From positions 1-44,950 of the forward strand of contig CACILT010000007.1 in assembly GCA_902587565.1 (NCBI GenBank): DNA of 44,950 nt, in the 5' to 3' direction. Made by a program: the position numbers and the translations under genes. The notes below the pieces were generated by a model, which worked only from the letters and a program-made list of their open reading frames with translations, did not search any database and was not told the origin of the DNA. Below are positions 17,248 through 25,286 of the stretch, one piece after another. Within the stretch, counting starts at the first letter, position 1. Every line of letters begins with the position of its first letter. This DNA is from an uncultured Alphaproteobacteria bacterium. GTDB taxonomy: Bacteria > Pseudomonadota > Alphaproteobacteria > HIMB59 > GCA-002718135.

Positions 17248-18315
17248 ATGATTAGAATAATAACTTTTTTATCTACTTTTTTAGTATTTGCATTTGGTTC
17301 AGCATATGCAGACCCTAAAAAAGTTGGATTTATATACATAGGTCCTCCAGGTGATCATGGTTGGACATACATGCATGATGTAGGTAGAAAATATATGGAG
17401 AGCCAACTTGGTGACTCTATTACTACTACTTATCTTGAAAATATTCCTGAAAACGCAGATGCAGTGAGAGCAATCCGAAAACTAGCAGACTCAGGACATG
17501 ATTTAATATTTACAACGTCTTTCAACTATATGGATCAGACACATGAAGTAGCTAAGGATTTTCCTGATATAAAATTTGAACATGCTACTGGGTATATCCA
17601 AGCAGATAACGTTGCTACGTATTCAGCTAGATTTTACGAAGGTAGAATGATTGAAGGGCATATTGCTGGTCATATGACTGAAACTAATACTATTGGTTAT
17701 ATAGCTTCATTCCCTATTCCTGAAGTTGTAAGAGGAATTAATGCATTTTATTTAGCGGCTTCAAAAGTAAATCCAGATATCAAAATGAAAATTATTTGGG
17801 TATTTACTTGGTACGACCCAGGTAAAGAAGCTGATGCAGCTAATACATTAATTAATCAAGGAGCTGACATAATTGTGCAGCATACTGATACATATGCTCC
17901 TTGCCAAGCTGCTCAAAAAGCGGGTGTTTATGCATTTGGTCAAGCTTCAAACCAAGAAGAATTTTGTCCTGATGCACATTTAACTTCAATTGAAGATATT
18001 TGGGGCCCTTACTATGCTGAAAGAGCAAAAGCTGTTGTGGACGGCACTTGGTCTTCTGGTGATACTTGGGATGGTATGGACAAAGGTATGGTTGTAATGT
18101 CACCATATAATACTAAACTTATGCCAGCAAGTTTAATTCAAGAAGCAGTAAATATGGAAGTTGGAATTAAAGATGGAACTATCCATCCTTTCACGGGTCC
18201 AATTTACAATCAAGCTGGTGAGCTTGTGGTTCCTGAAGGTGAAGTAGCGCCTGATGGCATGTTACTTGGAATGAACTTTTATGTTCAAGGTATTGACGGC
18301 GAAGTACCACAATAA
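17248..18315 (+). CDS. BMP-family substrate-binding protein (purine/nucleoside type)
   Basis: Periplasmic binding protein for the ABC importer. The 355-residue precursor has a classic signal peptide (basic start MIRII, hydrophobic core, cleavage after AYA at about residue 22) and no lipobox Cys, unlike Gram-positive BmpA lipoproteins. The mature protein opens with KVGFIYIGPPGDHGWTY, which is typical of BMP domain proteins, and contains GIKDGTIHPFTGPI near the end. Family members bind nucleosides; a branch found beside purine catabolic genes probably binds purine bases or their oxidation products. It has a strong Shine-Dalgarno sequence, and a terminator hairpin follows 16 bp after the stop. 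Confidence 0.93.
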   Translation: MIRIITFLSTFLVFAFGSAYADPKKVGFIYIGPPGDHGWTYMHDVGRKYMESQLGDSITTTYLENIPENADAVRAIRKLADSGHDLIFTTSFNYMDQTHEVAKDFPDIKFEHATGYIQADNVATYSARFYEGRMIEGHIAGHMTETNTIGYIASFPIPEVVRGINAFYLAASKVNPDIKMKIIWVFTWYDPGKEADAANTLINQGADIIVQHTDTYAPCQAAQKAGVYAFGQASNQEEFCPDAHLTSIEDIWGPYYAERAKAVVDGTWSSGDTWDGMDKGMVVMSPYNTKLMPASLIQEAVNMEVGIKDGTIHPFTGPIYNQAGELVVPEGEVAPDGMLLGMNFYVQGIDGEVPQ

Positions 18316-18331
18316 TTAAAATTCTTATAAC

Positions 18332-18360
18332 CCTCTCTCTTTTAAAGGGAGAGGTTTAAT
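18332..18360 (+). terminator. Rho-independent terminator or attenuator after the binding-protein gene
   Basis: Bases 18332-18354 form a hairpin with a roughly 10-bp stem: CCTCTCTCTT pairs with AAGGGAGAGG around a TTA loop, with one G-T wobble, and is followed by TTTAATTCTT. It is the most GC-rich and convincing hairpin in the window. It lies between the binding-protein gene and the phosphoribosyltransferase gene, both rightward, so it could end the transporter transcript or let only part of it run into the next gene. Confidence 0.65.
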
Positions 18361-18382
18361 TCTTAATTTCAAAGGAAGATTT

Positions 18383-18886
18383 ATGTCTGATTTACACATT
18401 AGTTGGGATGAATATAGAGCTAAAACAGAAGAATTAGCAAAACAAATTCATAAAGATGGATGGAGCTTTAATCAAGTTGTATGCATAGCCAAAGGCGGTA
18501 TGAGAGTAGGGGACGTGATGGCAAGAATATTTGATGTTCCTTTAGCGATACTTTCTGTTGAATCATATAAAGGCGAGGGTGTAAAAAATAAAAGAGGTGC
18601 AATTACATTTTCAAGAGATTTAGCAAAAACAAGTCCTAACATTGGATCAAAAGTTTTAATAGTAGATGATTTAGCAGACTCTGGAATTACACTCAAAAAA
18701 AGTATTGATTGGCTAAATCACACTTATGGTTTTTATATAGATGAACCTATTAGAACTGGGGTTTTGTTTTATAAGTCAGTATCATCATTTAAACCAAATT
18801 ATTATGTTGATTACTTAGAAGATTCTCCTTGGATACATATGCCTTATGAGATTTACGAAACTATGAAACCAGAGGAACTTGGTTAA
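18383..18886 (+). CDS. Xanthine/hypoxanthine-type purine phosphoribosyltransferase
   Basis: Type I phosphoribosyltransferase, 167 residues, that would convert an imported base and PRPP to a nucleotide. The PRPP loop is VLIVDDLADSGIT (residues 91-103). The N-terminal half carries IAKGGMRVGDVMA and the flexible SVESYKG region. Overall form resembles archaeal/alphaproteobacterial xanthine or hypoxanthine PRTases (Gpt-like) rather than adenine PRTase. Placed after the transporter, it offers a salvage branch competing with catabolism for the same substrate. It lies 67 bp after the binding-protein gene beyond a terminator hairpin, with a good Shine-Dalgarno AAAGGAAG. The exact base is uncertain. 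Confidence 0.88.
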   Translation: MSDLHISWDEYRAKTEELAKQIHKDGWSFNQVVCIAKGGMRVGDVMARIFDVPLAILSVESYKGEGVKNKRGAITFSRDLAKTSPNIGSKVLIVDDLADSGITLKKSIDWLNHTYGFYIDEPIRTGVLFYKSVSSFKPNYYVDYLEDSPWIHMPYEIYETMKPEELG

Positions 18887-19560
18887 AAAATAGAGGTAAT
18901 TTCGTCAAATTTTTTCTTTTGTTTAGCAAATTTTGGGACTTTTGCTTTTGTATCTGGTCGCCCAACAATAAGTAAAACAAATGGTTTTTCATTATTAGGT
19001 CTTTTTAAAATTTTATTAAGAAATGTCATTGGACTTGGTGTATGCGTTAACATTGCTAAGCCAGAAAAATGTAAACAAGTGATTAATATACCAGTAGCTA
19101 TACCTACTGACTCTTTTACATAATAATTTTTTATTTTTTTATTTTTGGAAATTGAATATTTTTTTTCAAATATAGCAATCAAATAAGGTGCATTTTCGAT
19201 AAATTTTTTATTTTCATCAGTTCCTAAAGGGCTTAAAGCTTCCAACCATTCTTGTGGAGCTTTATGATTATAAAAATTTTCTTCTTCTTTTTCTGCTTCT
19301 ATTCTAATTTTCTTTTTTATACTTTTATTCTTTACTATTACAAAATGCCAAGGTTGAAGATTCGCTCCACTAGGAGCTGATCCTGCAGATAAAATAGCAT
19401 TTTTTATAACATTAATATCAATTTTATCTTTTGAAAATTCACGTATACTTCTTCTATCTTTAATATTATTATAAAATTTCTTTGAATTAATCCTCATTTC
19501 TTTGATAGTTTGATTTGAAAATTTTAAATCTTCAGCTATGTATTTTTGAACTTTATGCAT
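18883..19560 (-). CDS. Iodotyrosine-deiodinase-like nitroreductase-family flavoprotein
   Basis: A 225-residue FMN-dependent nitroreductase-fold protein. FMN-binding Arg residues are in DRRSIREF (residues 35-42), and SAPSGANLQPWHF (61-73) is typical of the iodotyrosine deiodinase (IYD) branch. Compared with mammalian IYD as I remember it, the three residues that grip the halotyrosine zwitterion have equivalents here: E93 and Y97 in the lid segment EEENFY, and K118 before FIENAPYL. The late segments TPSPMTFLNKIL and GRPDTKAKVP also follow IYD. This suggests reductive dehalogenation of halotyrosines or a similar aromatic amino acid. BluB or a generic nitroreductase are alternatives. Convergent with the PRTase gene (4-bp overlap). 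Confidence 0.82.
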   Translation of the reverse strand: MHKVQKYIAEDLKFSNQTIKEMRINSKKFYNNIKDRRSIREFSKDKIDINVIKNAILSAGSAPSGANLQPWHFVIVKNKSIKKKIRIEAEKEEENFYNHKAPQEWLEALSPLGTDENKKFIENAPYLIAIFEKKYSISKNKKIKNYYVKESVGIATGILITCLHFSGLAMLTHTPSPMTFLNKILKRPNNEKPFVLLIVGRPDTKAKVPKFAKQKKKFDEITSIF

Positions 19561-19743
19561 TGGTTTGTTATTATTATTGGGATATTATTAATTTCTTTAT
19601 CAATAAGTAATCCTCTTTATAAACTAATTATAAAAAAACGAATAAGATTTAATCTTTTTATTGAAATACTTTTCAGGATAATACTCTTTTTAATTAGCTT
19701 AATTATTATTTTTCTTGGTTTATACCTAGAGAGTATTACTTAA
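19555..19743 (+). CDS. Small two-helix membrane protein, unknown function
   Basis: Unrecognised 62-residue product with two strongly hydrophobic segments separated by a basic loop (KLIIKKRIRF, about 23-32). Its ATG at 19555 is part of ATGCAT, whose other strand is the start codon of the deiodinase-like gene. A TTG three codons earlier could also initiate. The 3' end overlaps the rhodanese gene by 4 bp. It fills the gap exactly and has plausible topology, so it is probably real, but low-complexity AT-rich DNA easily encodes hydrophobic ORFs. Confidence 0.5.
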   Translation: MHWFVIIIGILLISLSISNPLYKLIIKKRIRFNLFIEILFRIILFLISLIIIFLGLYLESIT

Positions 19744-20072
19744 TATCTTCTTATATCTCTATCAATTAAAGCTGCCCATGCATCAATTCCACCAAGAACG
19801 TTGACACAATGATTATATCCTTGTGCCTTCAGCCATTTACACACAGCTTGGCTTCTAGTACCAGTATGACACATTACAAAAATATTCTTTTTTTTATCAA
19901 GCTCAGTATATCTTTGTGCAATTTCTGAAAGTTTCATATGTATAGTACCTTTAATATAAGCATGACTTCTTTCCGTATCTTCCCTTACATCTATTATTTG
20001 TATTTTTTTATTATCTTGTTTAAGTTCGTTTAATTGATGAACTGTTATTTCACTACTATCGTAAAGATCCAT
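19740..20072 (-). CDS. Single-domain rhodanese-like protein
   Basis: A 110-residue sulfurtransferase-type domain. It has the opening IQIIDVREDTE (residues 25-35), the GTIHMKLSEI turn and the active-site loop MCHTGTRS with catalytic Cys 68, followed by the NVLGGIDAWA C-terminal motif. Length and loop match GlpE-like cytoplasmic rhodaneses that move sulfane sulphur. There is no signal peptide. It has no clear functional partner nearby and converges with the small membrane ORF (4-bp overlap). Confidence 0.92.
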   Translation of the reverse strand: MDLYDSSEITVHQLNELKQDNKKIQIIDVREDTERSHAYIKGTIHMKLSEIAQRYTELDKKKNIFVMCHTGTRSQAVCKWLKAQGYNHCVNVLGGIDAWAALIDRDIRRY

Positions 20073-20182
20073 TTGAATATCTTATTATAAATAATGCTAT
20101 ATTTCTAGTATTTTAAATAAAATATAATTTAAAAAATAAATTTGTTATTTTGTATATTTTAATATATGACCACTCAAAAAAT

Positions 20183-20482
20183 ATGTCTAAGAAAATTACT
20201 TTTTCAGCTTTTGGTAGAGATTCTTATTATCACAGAGATTGGTTCAAAAAAAATGGTTTTAAATTTGATAGAAGTGCAAGAAAGTGGACAGTTGAAAATT
20301 TACCTGTAGATAATGCAGAAGAATTTGCTAGTTATTGTAGAAAGTATGGATTAACGTTTGAAAGATCGGACAGAATGATTACCGAATTCGATTATGCCGA
20401 TTACCTTTGGGATGGAAGAAGAGATGAATTTATGAAAAATTCAGAAACCCTTGATATACCCAAACCTAAAAACAAAATTTGA
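20183..20482 (+). CDS. Small protein resembling a DUF5710-like domain
   Basis: A 99-residue hypothetical protein. I start at the ATG at 20183; the longer frame from a TTG at 20150 adds an unlikely leader. The central segment (HRDWFKKNGFKFDRSARKW) has the pattern of DUF5710-type domains, which combine a 'residue-by-residue lengthening' phrase with a terminal KW and are often attached to DNA primases or mobilisation proteins. That is a resemblance only. The C-terminus is acidic then basic (KPKPKNK-like). The next gene starts 3 bp after its stop. Confidence 0.65.
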   Translation: MSKKITFSAFGRDSYYHRDWFKKNGFKFDRSARKWTVENLPVDNAEEFASYCRKYGLTFERSDRMITEFDYADYLWDGRRDEFMKNSETLDIPKPKNKI

Positions 20483-20485
20483 TTT

Positions 20486-21403
20486 TTGTTAAAAAAAATT
20501 TTTTCAAATAACTTTACTCTTTTAATAATATTATCGGCTATTTGGGGGTCAGCTTTTTTTGTAATTAAAATTTGTCTTTCTAGTTTTACTCCTACAAGTA
20601 TTGCTTCTTTAAGATTAATAATAGCATCGGTATTCTTAATTATTTTATATTATTCATATAACAAGCATCCTAAATTAGATCTTAATTTAGTTATAATCCT
20701 CTCTTTTATTGGAATTACTGGAAATTTTTTACCATTCTATCTAATTAGTTGGGCTGAGCAATACATTCCTTCTTCCACTGCAGGTTTATTAATGTCAGTT
20801 GGGCCTTTAATTACATTACTTATGTCTCATGTTTTAACTTCAGACGATAAATTTACTTGGATTAAATTTATATCAATTATTATAGGTTTTGTTGGTATTC
20901 TTTTTATTTTAGATATTAGTAAATTTAATTTTCGAGATGAAAACTACATTAGTACCTTAGCAAAAATATTTGTGATTATAGCTGCATTTGGTTACATGAT
21001 TTCAAATATTGCAGCTTATAATAAATTAAAAAAATTAAGCCCTATTTCAATTACAACTTTTGCTACATTGTTTGGCGCGATAATATCATTACCTTTTTTA
21101 TTCTATGATTTTATCAATTATGAAAATAATATTAATAATATTTCTTTAATTTCTATTATTTATTTAGGTGTTTTTCCAACAGCTATCGCATTTCATATGC
21201 GCTATCATATAGTTAAACAATCTGGTCCAGTTTTCTTATCTTACGTTGCATATTTAATCCCTGTTTTTGCTTTAATATGGGGATTCATATTCCTTTCTGA
21301 ACAAATAGTATTTAGTTCAGTAATTGGAATTATTTTAGTTTTTATTGGACTATTTGTTGGTCAAAAAAAATCAATGAGTAAAATATCCATAAAAAACGTA
21401 TAA
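20486..21403 (+). CDS. EamA/DMT-superfamily transporter
   Basis: A 305-residue protein with about ten membrane helices in two EamA repeats. The first contains SAIWGSAFFVIKICLSSFTP and ISWAEQYIPSSTAGLLMSVGP in separate helices. The second ends with SEQIVFSSVIGIILVFIGL. This sequence pattern belongs to the RhaT/YdcZ-type EamA branch, usually exporters of amino acids or metabolites. Only a TTG (20486) is available as start, 3 bp after the preceding gene, so translation may depend on coupling. It is only distantly similar to the EamA gene at 2308-3201, so not a recent duplicate. Confidence 0.9.
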   Translation: MLKKIFSNNFTLLIILSAIWGSAFFVIKICLSSFTPTSIASLRLIIASVFLIILYYSYNKHPKLDLNLVIILSFIGITGNFLPFYLISWAEQYIPSSTAGLLMSVGPLITLLMSHVLTSDDKFTWIKFISIIIGFVGILFILDISKFNFRDENYISTLAKIFVIIAAFGYMISNIAAYNKLKKLSPISITTFATLFGAIISLPFLFYDFINYENNINNISLISIIYLGVFPTAIAFHMRYHIVKQSGPVFLSYVAYLIPVFALIWGFIFLSEQIVFSSVIGIILVFIGLFVGQKKSMSKISIKNV

Positions 21404-21444
21404 TACTAATAACACAGCAATAAAAATAGACACATTTTTGAAGT

Positions 21445-21498
21445 TAAAGTATTTCATTTATAGTTGAAATTTAACATTTTATAGTCCAATATACTTTA
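21445..21498. promoter_or_regulatory. Repeats in the region upstream of trpB2
   Basis: The 98-bp spacer before trpB2 holds an 8-bp inverted repeat, TAAAGTAT (21445-21452) and ATACTTTA (21491-21498). Between the arms are two near-identical direct repeats, CATTTATAGT (21455-21464) and CATTTTATAGT (21475-21485), with their TATAGT cores exactly 21 bp apart, i.e. two helical turns. Either core could act as a -10 box. This may be the promoter/operator of the trpB2-DUF1015-serC-serA cluster. In DNA this AT-rich, chance similarity is quite possible. Confidence 0.3.
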
Positions 21499-21501
21499 AT
21501 T

Positions 21502-22866
21502 ATGAGTGACTCAATTAAATACTTACTGGAAGAAAATAAAGCACCAAAGTTTTGGTACAATATTAATGCAGACTTACCAAGTCCACCACCACCACCATTA
21601 CACCCTGGAACTAAACAACCAGCCGGTCCTGATGACTTTGCTCCTTTATTTCCAATGAGTTTAATTATGCAAGAAGTTTCTACTGAAAGAGAAATAGAAA
21701 TTCCTGAACCAGTAAGAGAAGTATACAAACAATGGAGACCTTCTCCTTTATTTAGAGCAAGAAGATTAGAAAAGTTTTTAGATACACCAGCTAAAATTTA
21801 TTACAAATATGAAGGTGTTAGTCCTACTGGAAGTCACAAACCAAATACTGCAGTCCCACAAGCATTTTTTAATAAAGAAGAAGGAATTAGTAAAATTTTT
21901 ACTGAAACAGGCGCAGGTCAGTGGGGAAGTTCATTAGCTTTTGCAGGTCAGATCTTTGGTATAGATATAGAAGTTTTCATGGTTAAGGTTAGTTTTGATC
22001 ATAAACCATATAGAAAATTAATGATGCAATCATTCGGAGCTAACTGTCACGCTAGTCCATCTAATTTAACTGATTTTGGTAACAAGTTATTATCAGAAAA
22101 TCCTGATAACCCTGGTAGTTTGGGAATAGCTATATCAGAGGCAATAGAAGCAACTGTTAAAAGTGGAGGTAAGGCGAAATACTCACTTGGAAGTGTTTTA
22201 GGCCACGTTCTAATGCATCAAACTATAAATGGTAATGAAGCTATTATGCAAATGGAGATGGCTGGAGATTATCCTGATATAATTGTTGGCTGTACAGGTG
22301 GTGGTAGTAATCTTTCTGGATTAATGTTTCCATTTTTAGGACAACAGTTAAGAGGCGGTCAAAAAATTGATATAATTGGTTGCGAGCCTGCATCATGTCC
22401 TTCATTTACTAAGGGTAAGTATGCTTATGATCATGGTGATATGGCAAAAATGACTCCATTAATTAAAATGCATACTCTTGGGTCTGATTTCTTACCGCCA
22501 GCTAATCACTCTGGTGGATTAAGATACCATGGCATGTCTTATCATTTAAGTCACTTATATGAGTTAGGTTTGATGAGAGCAAAGGCTTACGGTCAAAAAG
22601 ATTGTTTTGAAGCTGGTTTAACTTTTGCAAAACAAGAAGGAATTATCCCTGCTCCAGAAGGAAACCATGCAATCAAAGGTGCTATTGATGCAGCTTTAGA
22701 ATGTAAAGAAAAAGGTGAGTCAAAAACTATTCTCTTTAATTTATGTGGTCATGGATATTTTGATATGTCAGCTTATGATGATTATCTAAATGGATCAATG
22801 GCTGATGATGTTATTGACGATGATGGAATAGGTAAATCTATTTCTCAAATACCAGAAGTAGCATAA
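21502..22866 (+). CDS. trpB2: TrpB2-type tryptophan synthase beta-like PLP enzyme
   Basis: A 454-residue fold-type II PLP enzyme. The PLP lysine is K113 in SPTGSHKPNTA, the beta-replacement Glu is E135 in ETGAGQWG and the phosphate loop is CTGGGSN (264-270). Length and the N-terminal extension (proline-rich LPSPPPPPLHPG) mark it as TrpB2 rather than the roughly 400-residue TrpB1, and there is no trpA nearby. TrpB2 enzymes make tryptophan from indole; for archaeal TrpB2a, O-phospho-L-serine was reported to be the preferred amino-acid substrate. That is notable because serC, serA and a DUF1015 gene follow. Alternative: a serine/indole salvage enzyme. Confidence 0.93.
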   Translation: MSDSIKYLLEENKAPKFWYNINADLPSPPPPPLHPGTKQPAGPDDFAPLFPMSLIMQEVSTEREIEIPEPVREVYKQWRPSPLFRARRLEKFLDTPAKIYYKYEGVSPTGSHKPNTAVPQAFFNKEEGISKIFTETGAGQWGSSLAFAGQIFGIDIEVFMVKVSFDHKPYRKLMMQSFGANCHASPSNLTDFGNKLLSENPDNPGSLGIAISEAIEATVKSGGKAKYSLGSVLGHVLMHQTINGNEAIMQMEMAGDYPDIIVGCTGGGSNLSGLMFPFLGQQLRGGQKIDIIGCEPASCPSFTKGKYAYDHGDMAKMTPLIKMHTLGSDFLPPANHSGGLRYHGMSYHLSHLYELGLMRAKAYGQKDCFEAGLTFAKQEGIIPAPEGNHAIKGAIDAALECKEKGESKTILFNLCGHGYFDMSAYDDYLNGSMADDVIDDDGIGKSISQIPEVA

Positions 22867-22912
22867 TTTAAGTTTAAATTTTTTTTTATTTAATTAAAGG
22901 TGTTTTTTTATT

Positions 22913-24130
22913 ATGGTTGAAATTAAACCTTTTAAAGGAACACGTCCTTATAACGAAGATGCAAAAAATTTAATTGCTCCTTCTACTGATCATTTAAGTA
23001 TTGAAAATATAGAAATATTTAAAAAAAATAATTATTGGAATTATTTAAAAATTTTAAATCCAGTTGGACAATTAAAAGAAGCAGACACTCTTTTAGAAGC
23101 TAAATCACATTTTAATGAAATGAAAGAAAATGATGTAATAAAAAAAGATAAAGAATTGTTTTATTATATTTATCAAATTGAATTTAAAGGCCATACTCAG
23201 TTAGGCTTTTTATCTCTTTCTAAAATCTCAGATTTTGTAGATGAAAAAATTAAAGCACACGAAAAAATATATGAGACTAGGATGAGAGAAAGAGCAGAGC
23301 AAATGTTAAATATAAAAACACAAATTGGTCCTATTTATGTAGTATATAAACAAAATAATAAGATAAAAGATCTGTTATCCTCTATAATATCAAATACTCC
23401 AGATTATGATTTTGAAAGCTTTGATAAATCTATTCATAAACTTTGGTGTGTTTCTGATAAACCTTTCATCGAAAAGCTATCTTCTGTTTTTATAAACGAG
23501 GTAGATAATTTTTATATTGCTGATGGACATCATAGAATGGGAGCTATGAAAATTATTGCAGAATTAAATTATAATAAAAATATTTTACAAGAAGATTTTA
23601 TGATAGCAGCGTTTCCAAGTGATGAAGCTAAAATATTTGATTATAATAGAGTTGTTAAAGATTTAAATGGTTTGACTGAAGAAAACTTTTTAGAAATTCT
23701 TTCTGAAAACTTCGAAATAAAAAATGAAAAAATTCCATTCAAACCTCAATTAAATAAACAATTTGGAATGTATCATGAAAAAAAGTGGTATTCATTGTAT
23801 TTTAAAACTGAATTAAAAACTGATAATTTTATTGATACACTAGATATTAATATTTTAAACAATTTCGTTTTCAAAAAACATTTGAATATTTCTGATGTTA
23901 ATAATGATGAAAGAATAAGATTTATTGCTGGATGCCATGGTTTAGAAGCTTTAGAAAAAAAAGTTGATGAAAATAATGATAGTGTGGCATTTTCTATCTT
24001 CCCATCATCAATAAGTGATGTTATTAAAGTCGCAAACAAAAATTTGACTATGCCTCCTAAATCAACATGGTTTGATCCCAAACCTTTAGATGGATTAGTA
24101 GTTTATGAGTTTGAAAAATTATATGAATAA
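22913..24130 (+). CDS. DUF1015-family protein, possible serine-kinase-like enzyme
   Basis: A 405-residue cytoplasmic protein of the DUF1015 family. It has the N-terminal IKPFKGTRPYNEDA opening, a HEKIYETRMRERAEQM helix (residues 116-131) and the signature ADGHHRMGAM (203-212). As I recall, the DGHHR motif corresponds to the DGxH active-site motif (Asp and His catalytic) of the ADP-dependent free serine kinase SerK and the SbnI family, which share the ParB/Srx-like fold. Function is not proven from sequence. It lies 46 bp after trpB2 with an AAAGG(T)G Shine-Dalgarno, and overlaps serC. Context with serine genes favours a role in serine/phosphoserine metabolism. Confidence 0.85.
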   Translation: MVEIKPFKGTRPYNEDAKNLIAPSTDHLSIENIEIFKKNNYWNYLKILNPVGQLKEADTLLEAKSHFNEMKENDVIKKDKELFYYIYQIEFKGHTQLGFLSLSKISDFVDEKIKAHEKIYETRMRERAEQMLNIKTQIGPIYVVYKQNNKIKDLLSSIISNTPDYDFESFDKSIHKLWCVSDKPFIEKLSSVFINEVDNFYIADGHHRMGAMKIIAELNYNKNILQEDFMIAAFPSDEAKIFDYNRVVKDLNGLTEENFLEILSENFEIKNEKIPFKPQLNKQFGMYHEKKWYSLYFKTELKTDNFIDTLDINILNNFVFKKHLNISDVNNDERIRFIAGCHGLEALEKKVDENNDSVAFSIFPSSISDVIKVANKNLTMPPKSTWFDPKPLDGLVVYEFEKLYE

Positions 24131-25286
24131 ACCAAATAGCAAGCCTAACAACCCCAACTTTTCAAGTGGCCCAACCTCAAAAAGACCTGGATGGGATATA
24201 TCAGTGTTGAGTAATGCCTTAACTGGTAGATCCCATCGATCTGTTGAATGTAAAGCAAGATTAAAAGAAGCAATAGATAAATCAAAAGATATTCTAAAAT
24301 TACCTGATGATTATTTATTGGGTATAATGCCTGGATCAAATACTGGTGCTTTAGAAGCAGCTATGTGGTGCCTATTGGGTAAAACAGGAGTCGATATTCT
24401 TGCATGGGAAAATTTTGGTAAAGATTGGGTAATAGATGCAATTAGTGAGTTAAAATTAGATAATTTAAATATTCATGAAGAAGATTATGGCAAACTACCT
24501 GACCTTAGCAAAGTCAATTTTGATAATGATGTTATTTTCACTTGGAATGGAACAACATCTGGTGTCAAAGTTCCTAATGGAGATTGGATACCTGATGACA
24601 GAAAAGGTCTAACAATTTGTGATGCTACTTCAGCAATTTTTGGTATGCCTATAGATTATAACAAATGTGATGTTATAACTTGGTCTTGGCAAAAAATACT
24701 TGGAGGAGAGGCCGCTCATGGAATGATTGCAATTTCTCCACGCGTTGTTGAAAGATTAGAAAGTTTTACACCAAGTTGGCCAGTACCAAAATTATTTAGA
24801 TTGGCTGAAAAACAAAAATTAATAAAAGGTATTTTTGAAGGAAATACTATTAACACACCATCAATGATATGTGTTGAGGATATTATTGATTCTTTAAACT
24901 GGGTTTATTCTCAAGGAGGATTAAATTCATTAATCTCCAAATCTCAGAATTCGTTACAAAAAATCCGAGAATGGATTAATGAGAGAGACTGGGTTACTTT
25001 TTTATCTGAAATTGAAGATGAGAATTATATTTCAAACACTGGGATAACTTTTAAAATTATTGAAGATTGGTTTACTAATAAAGATGAAAGCGGTCAAAGA
25101 GCTGTAATGGCTGATATTTGCAAATTACTTTCTGAAAATAATGTTGGATTTGATTGTAATGGATATCCAAAAGCACCACCTTCTTTTAGAATATGGGCTG
25201 GAGGCACGGTTCAAACTTCAGATGTAGAATTAGTTTTACCTTGGATAGATTGGGCTTATTCAGAGATTAAATCAAAACATGCCTAA
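24123..25286 (+). CDS. serC: Phosphoserine aminotransferase, alphaproteobacterial type
   Basis: Class V PLP aminotransferase converting 3-phosphohydroxypyruvate and glutamate to O-phosphoserine. I use the ATG at 24123 (387 residues; 8-bp overlap with the previous stop, ATGAATAA), since family members begin with a KPxxKPxNPxFSSGP segment; the ATG at 24105 adds six residues. Visible motifs: NFSSGPTSKRPGWD, LTGRSHRS, FTWNGTTSGVKVPNGDW, CDATSAIFGMP, and the PLP-lysine loop SWQKILGGEAAHG. It overlaps serA by 8 bp, so the two act in the same pathway. Confidence 0.94.
   Translation: MNKPNSKPNNPNFSSGPTSKRPGWDISVLSNALTGRSHRSVECKARLKEAIDKSKDILKLPDDYLLGIMPGSNTGALEAAMWCLLGKTGVDILAWENFGKDWVIDAISELKLDNLNIHEEDYGKLPDLSKVNFDNDVIFTWNGTTSGVKVPNGDWIPDDRKGLTICDATSAIFGMPIDYNKCDVITWSWQKILGGEAAHGMIAISPRVVERLESFTPSWPVPKLFRLAEKQKLIKGIFEGNTINTPSMICVEDIIDSLNWVYSQGGLNSLISKSQNSLQKIREWINERDWVTFLSEIEDENYISNTGITFKIIEDWFTNKDESGQRAVMADICKLLSENNVGFDCNGYPKAPPSFRIWAGGTVQTSDVELVLPWIDWAYSEIKSKHA

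Noticed and set aside
22867-22912. Terminator between trpB2 and DUF1015
   Set aside because: The T-rich run after trpB2 has no preceding stable stem, so the genes are more likely co-transcribed.
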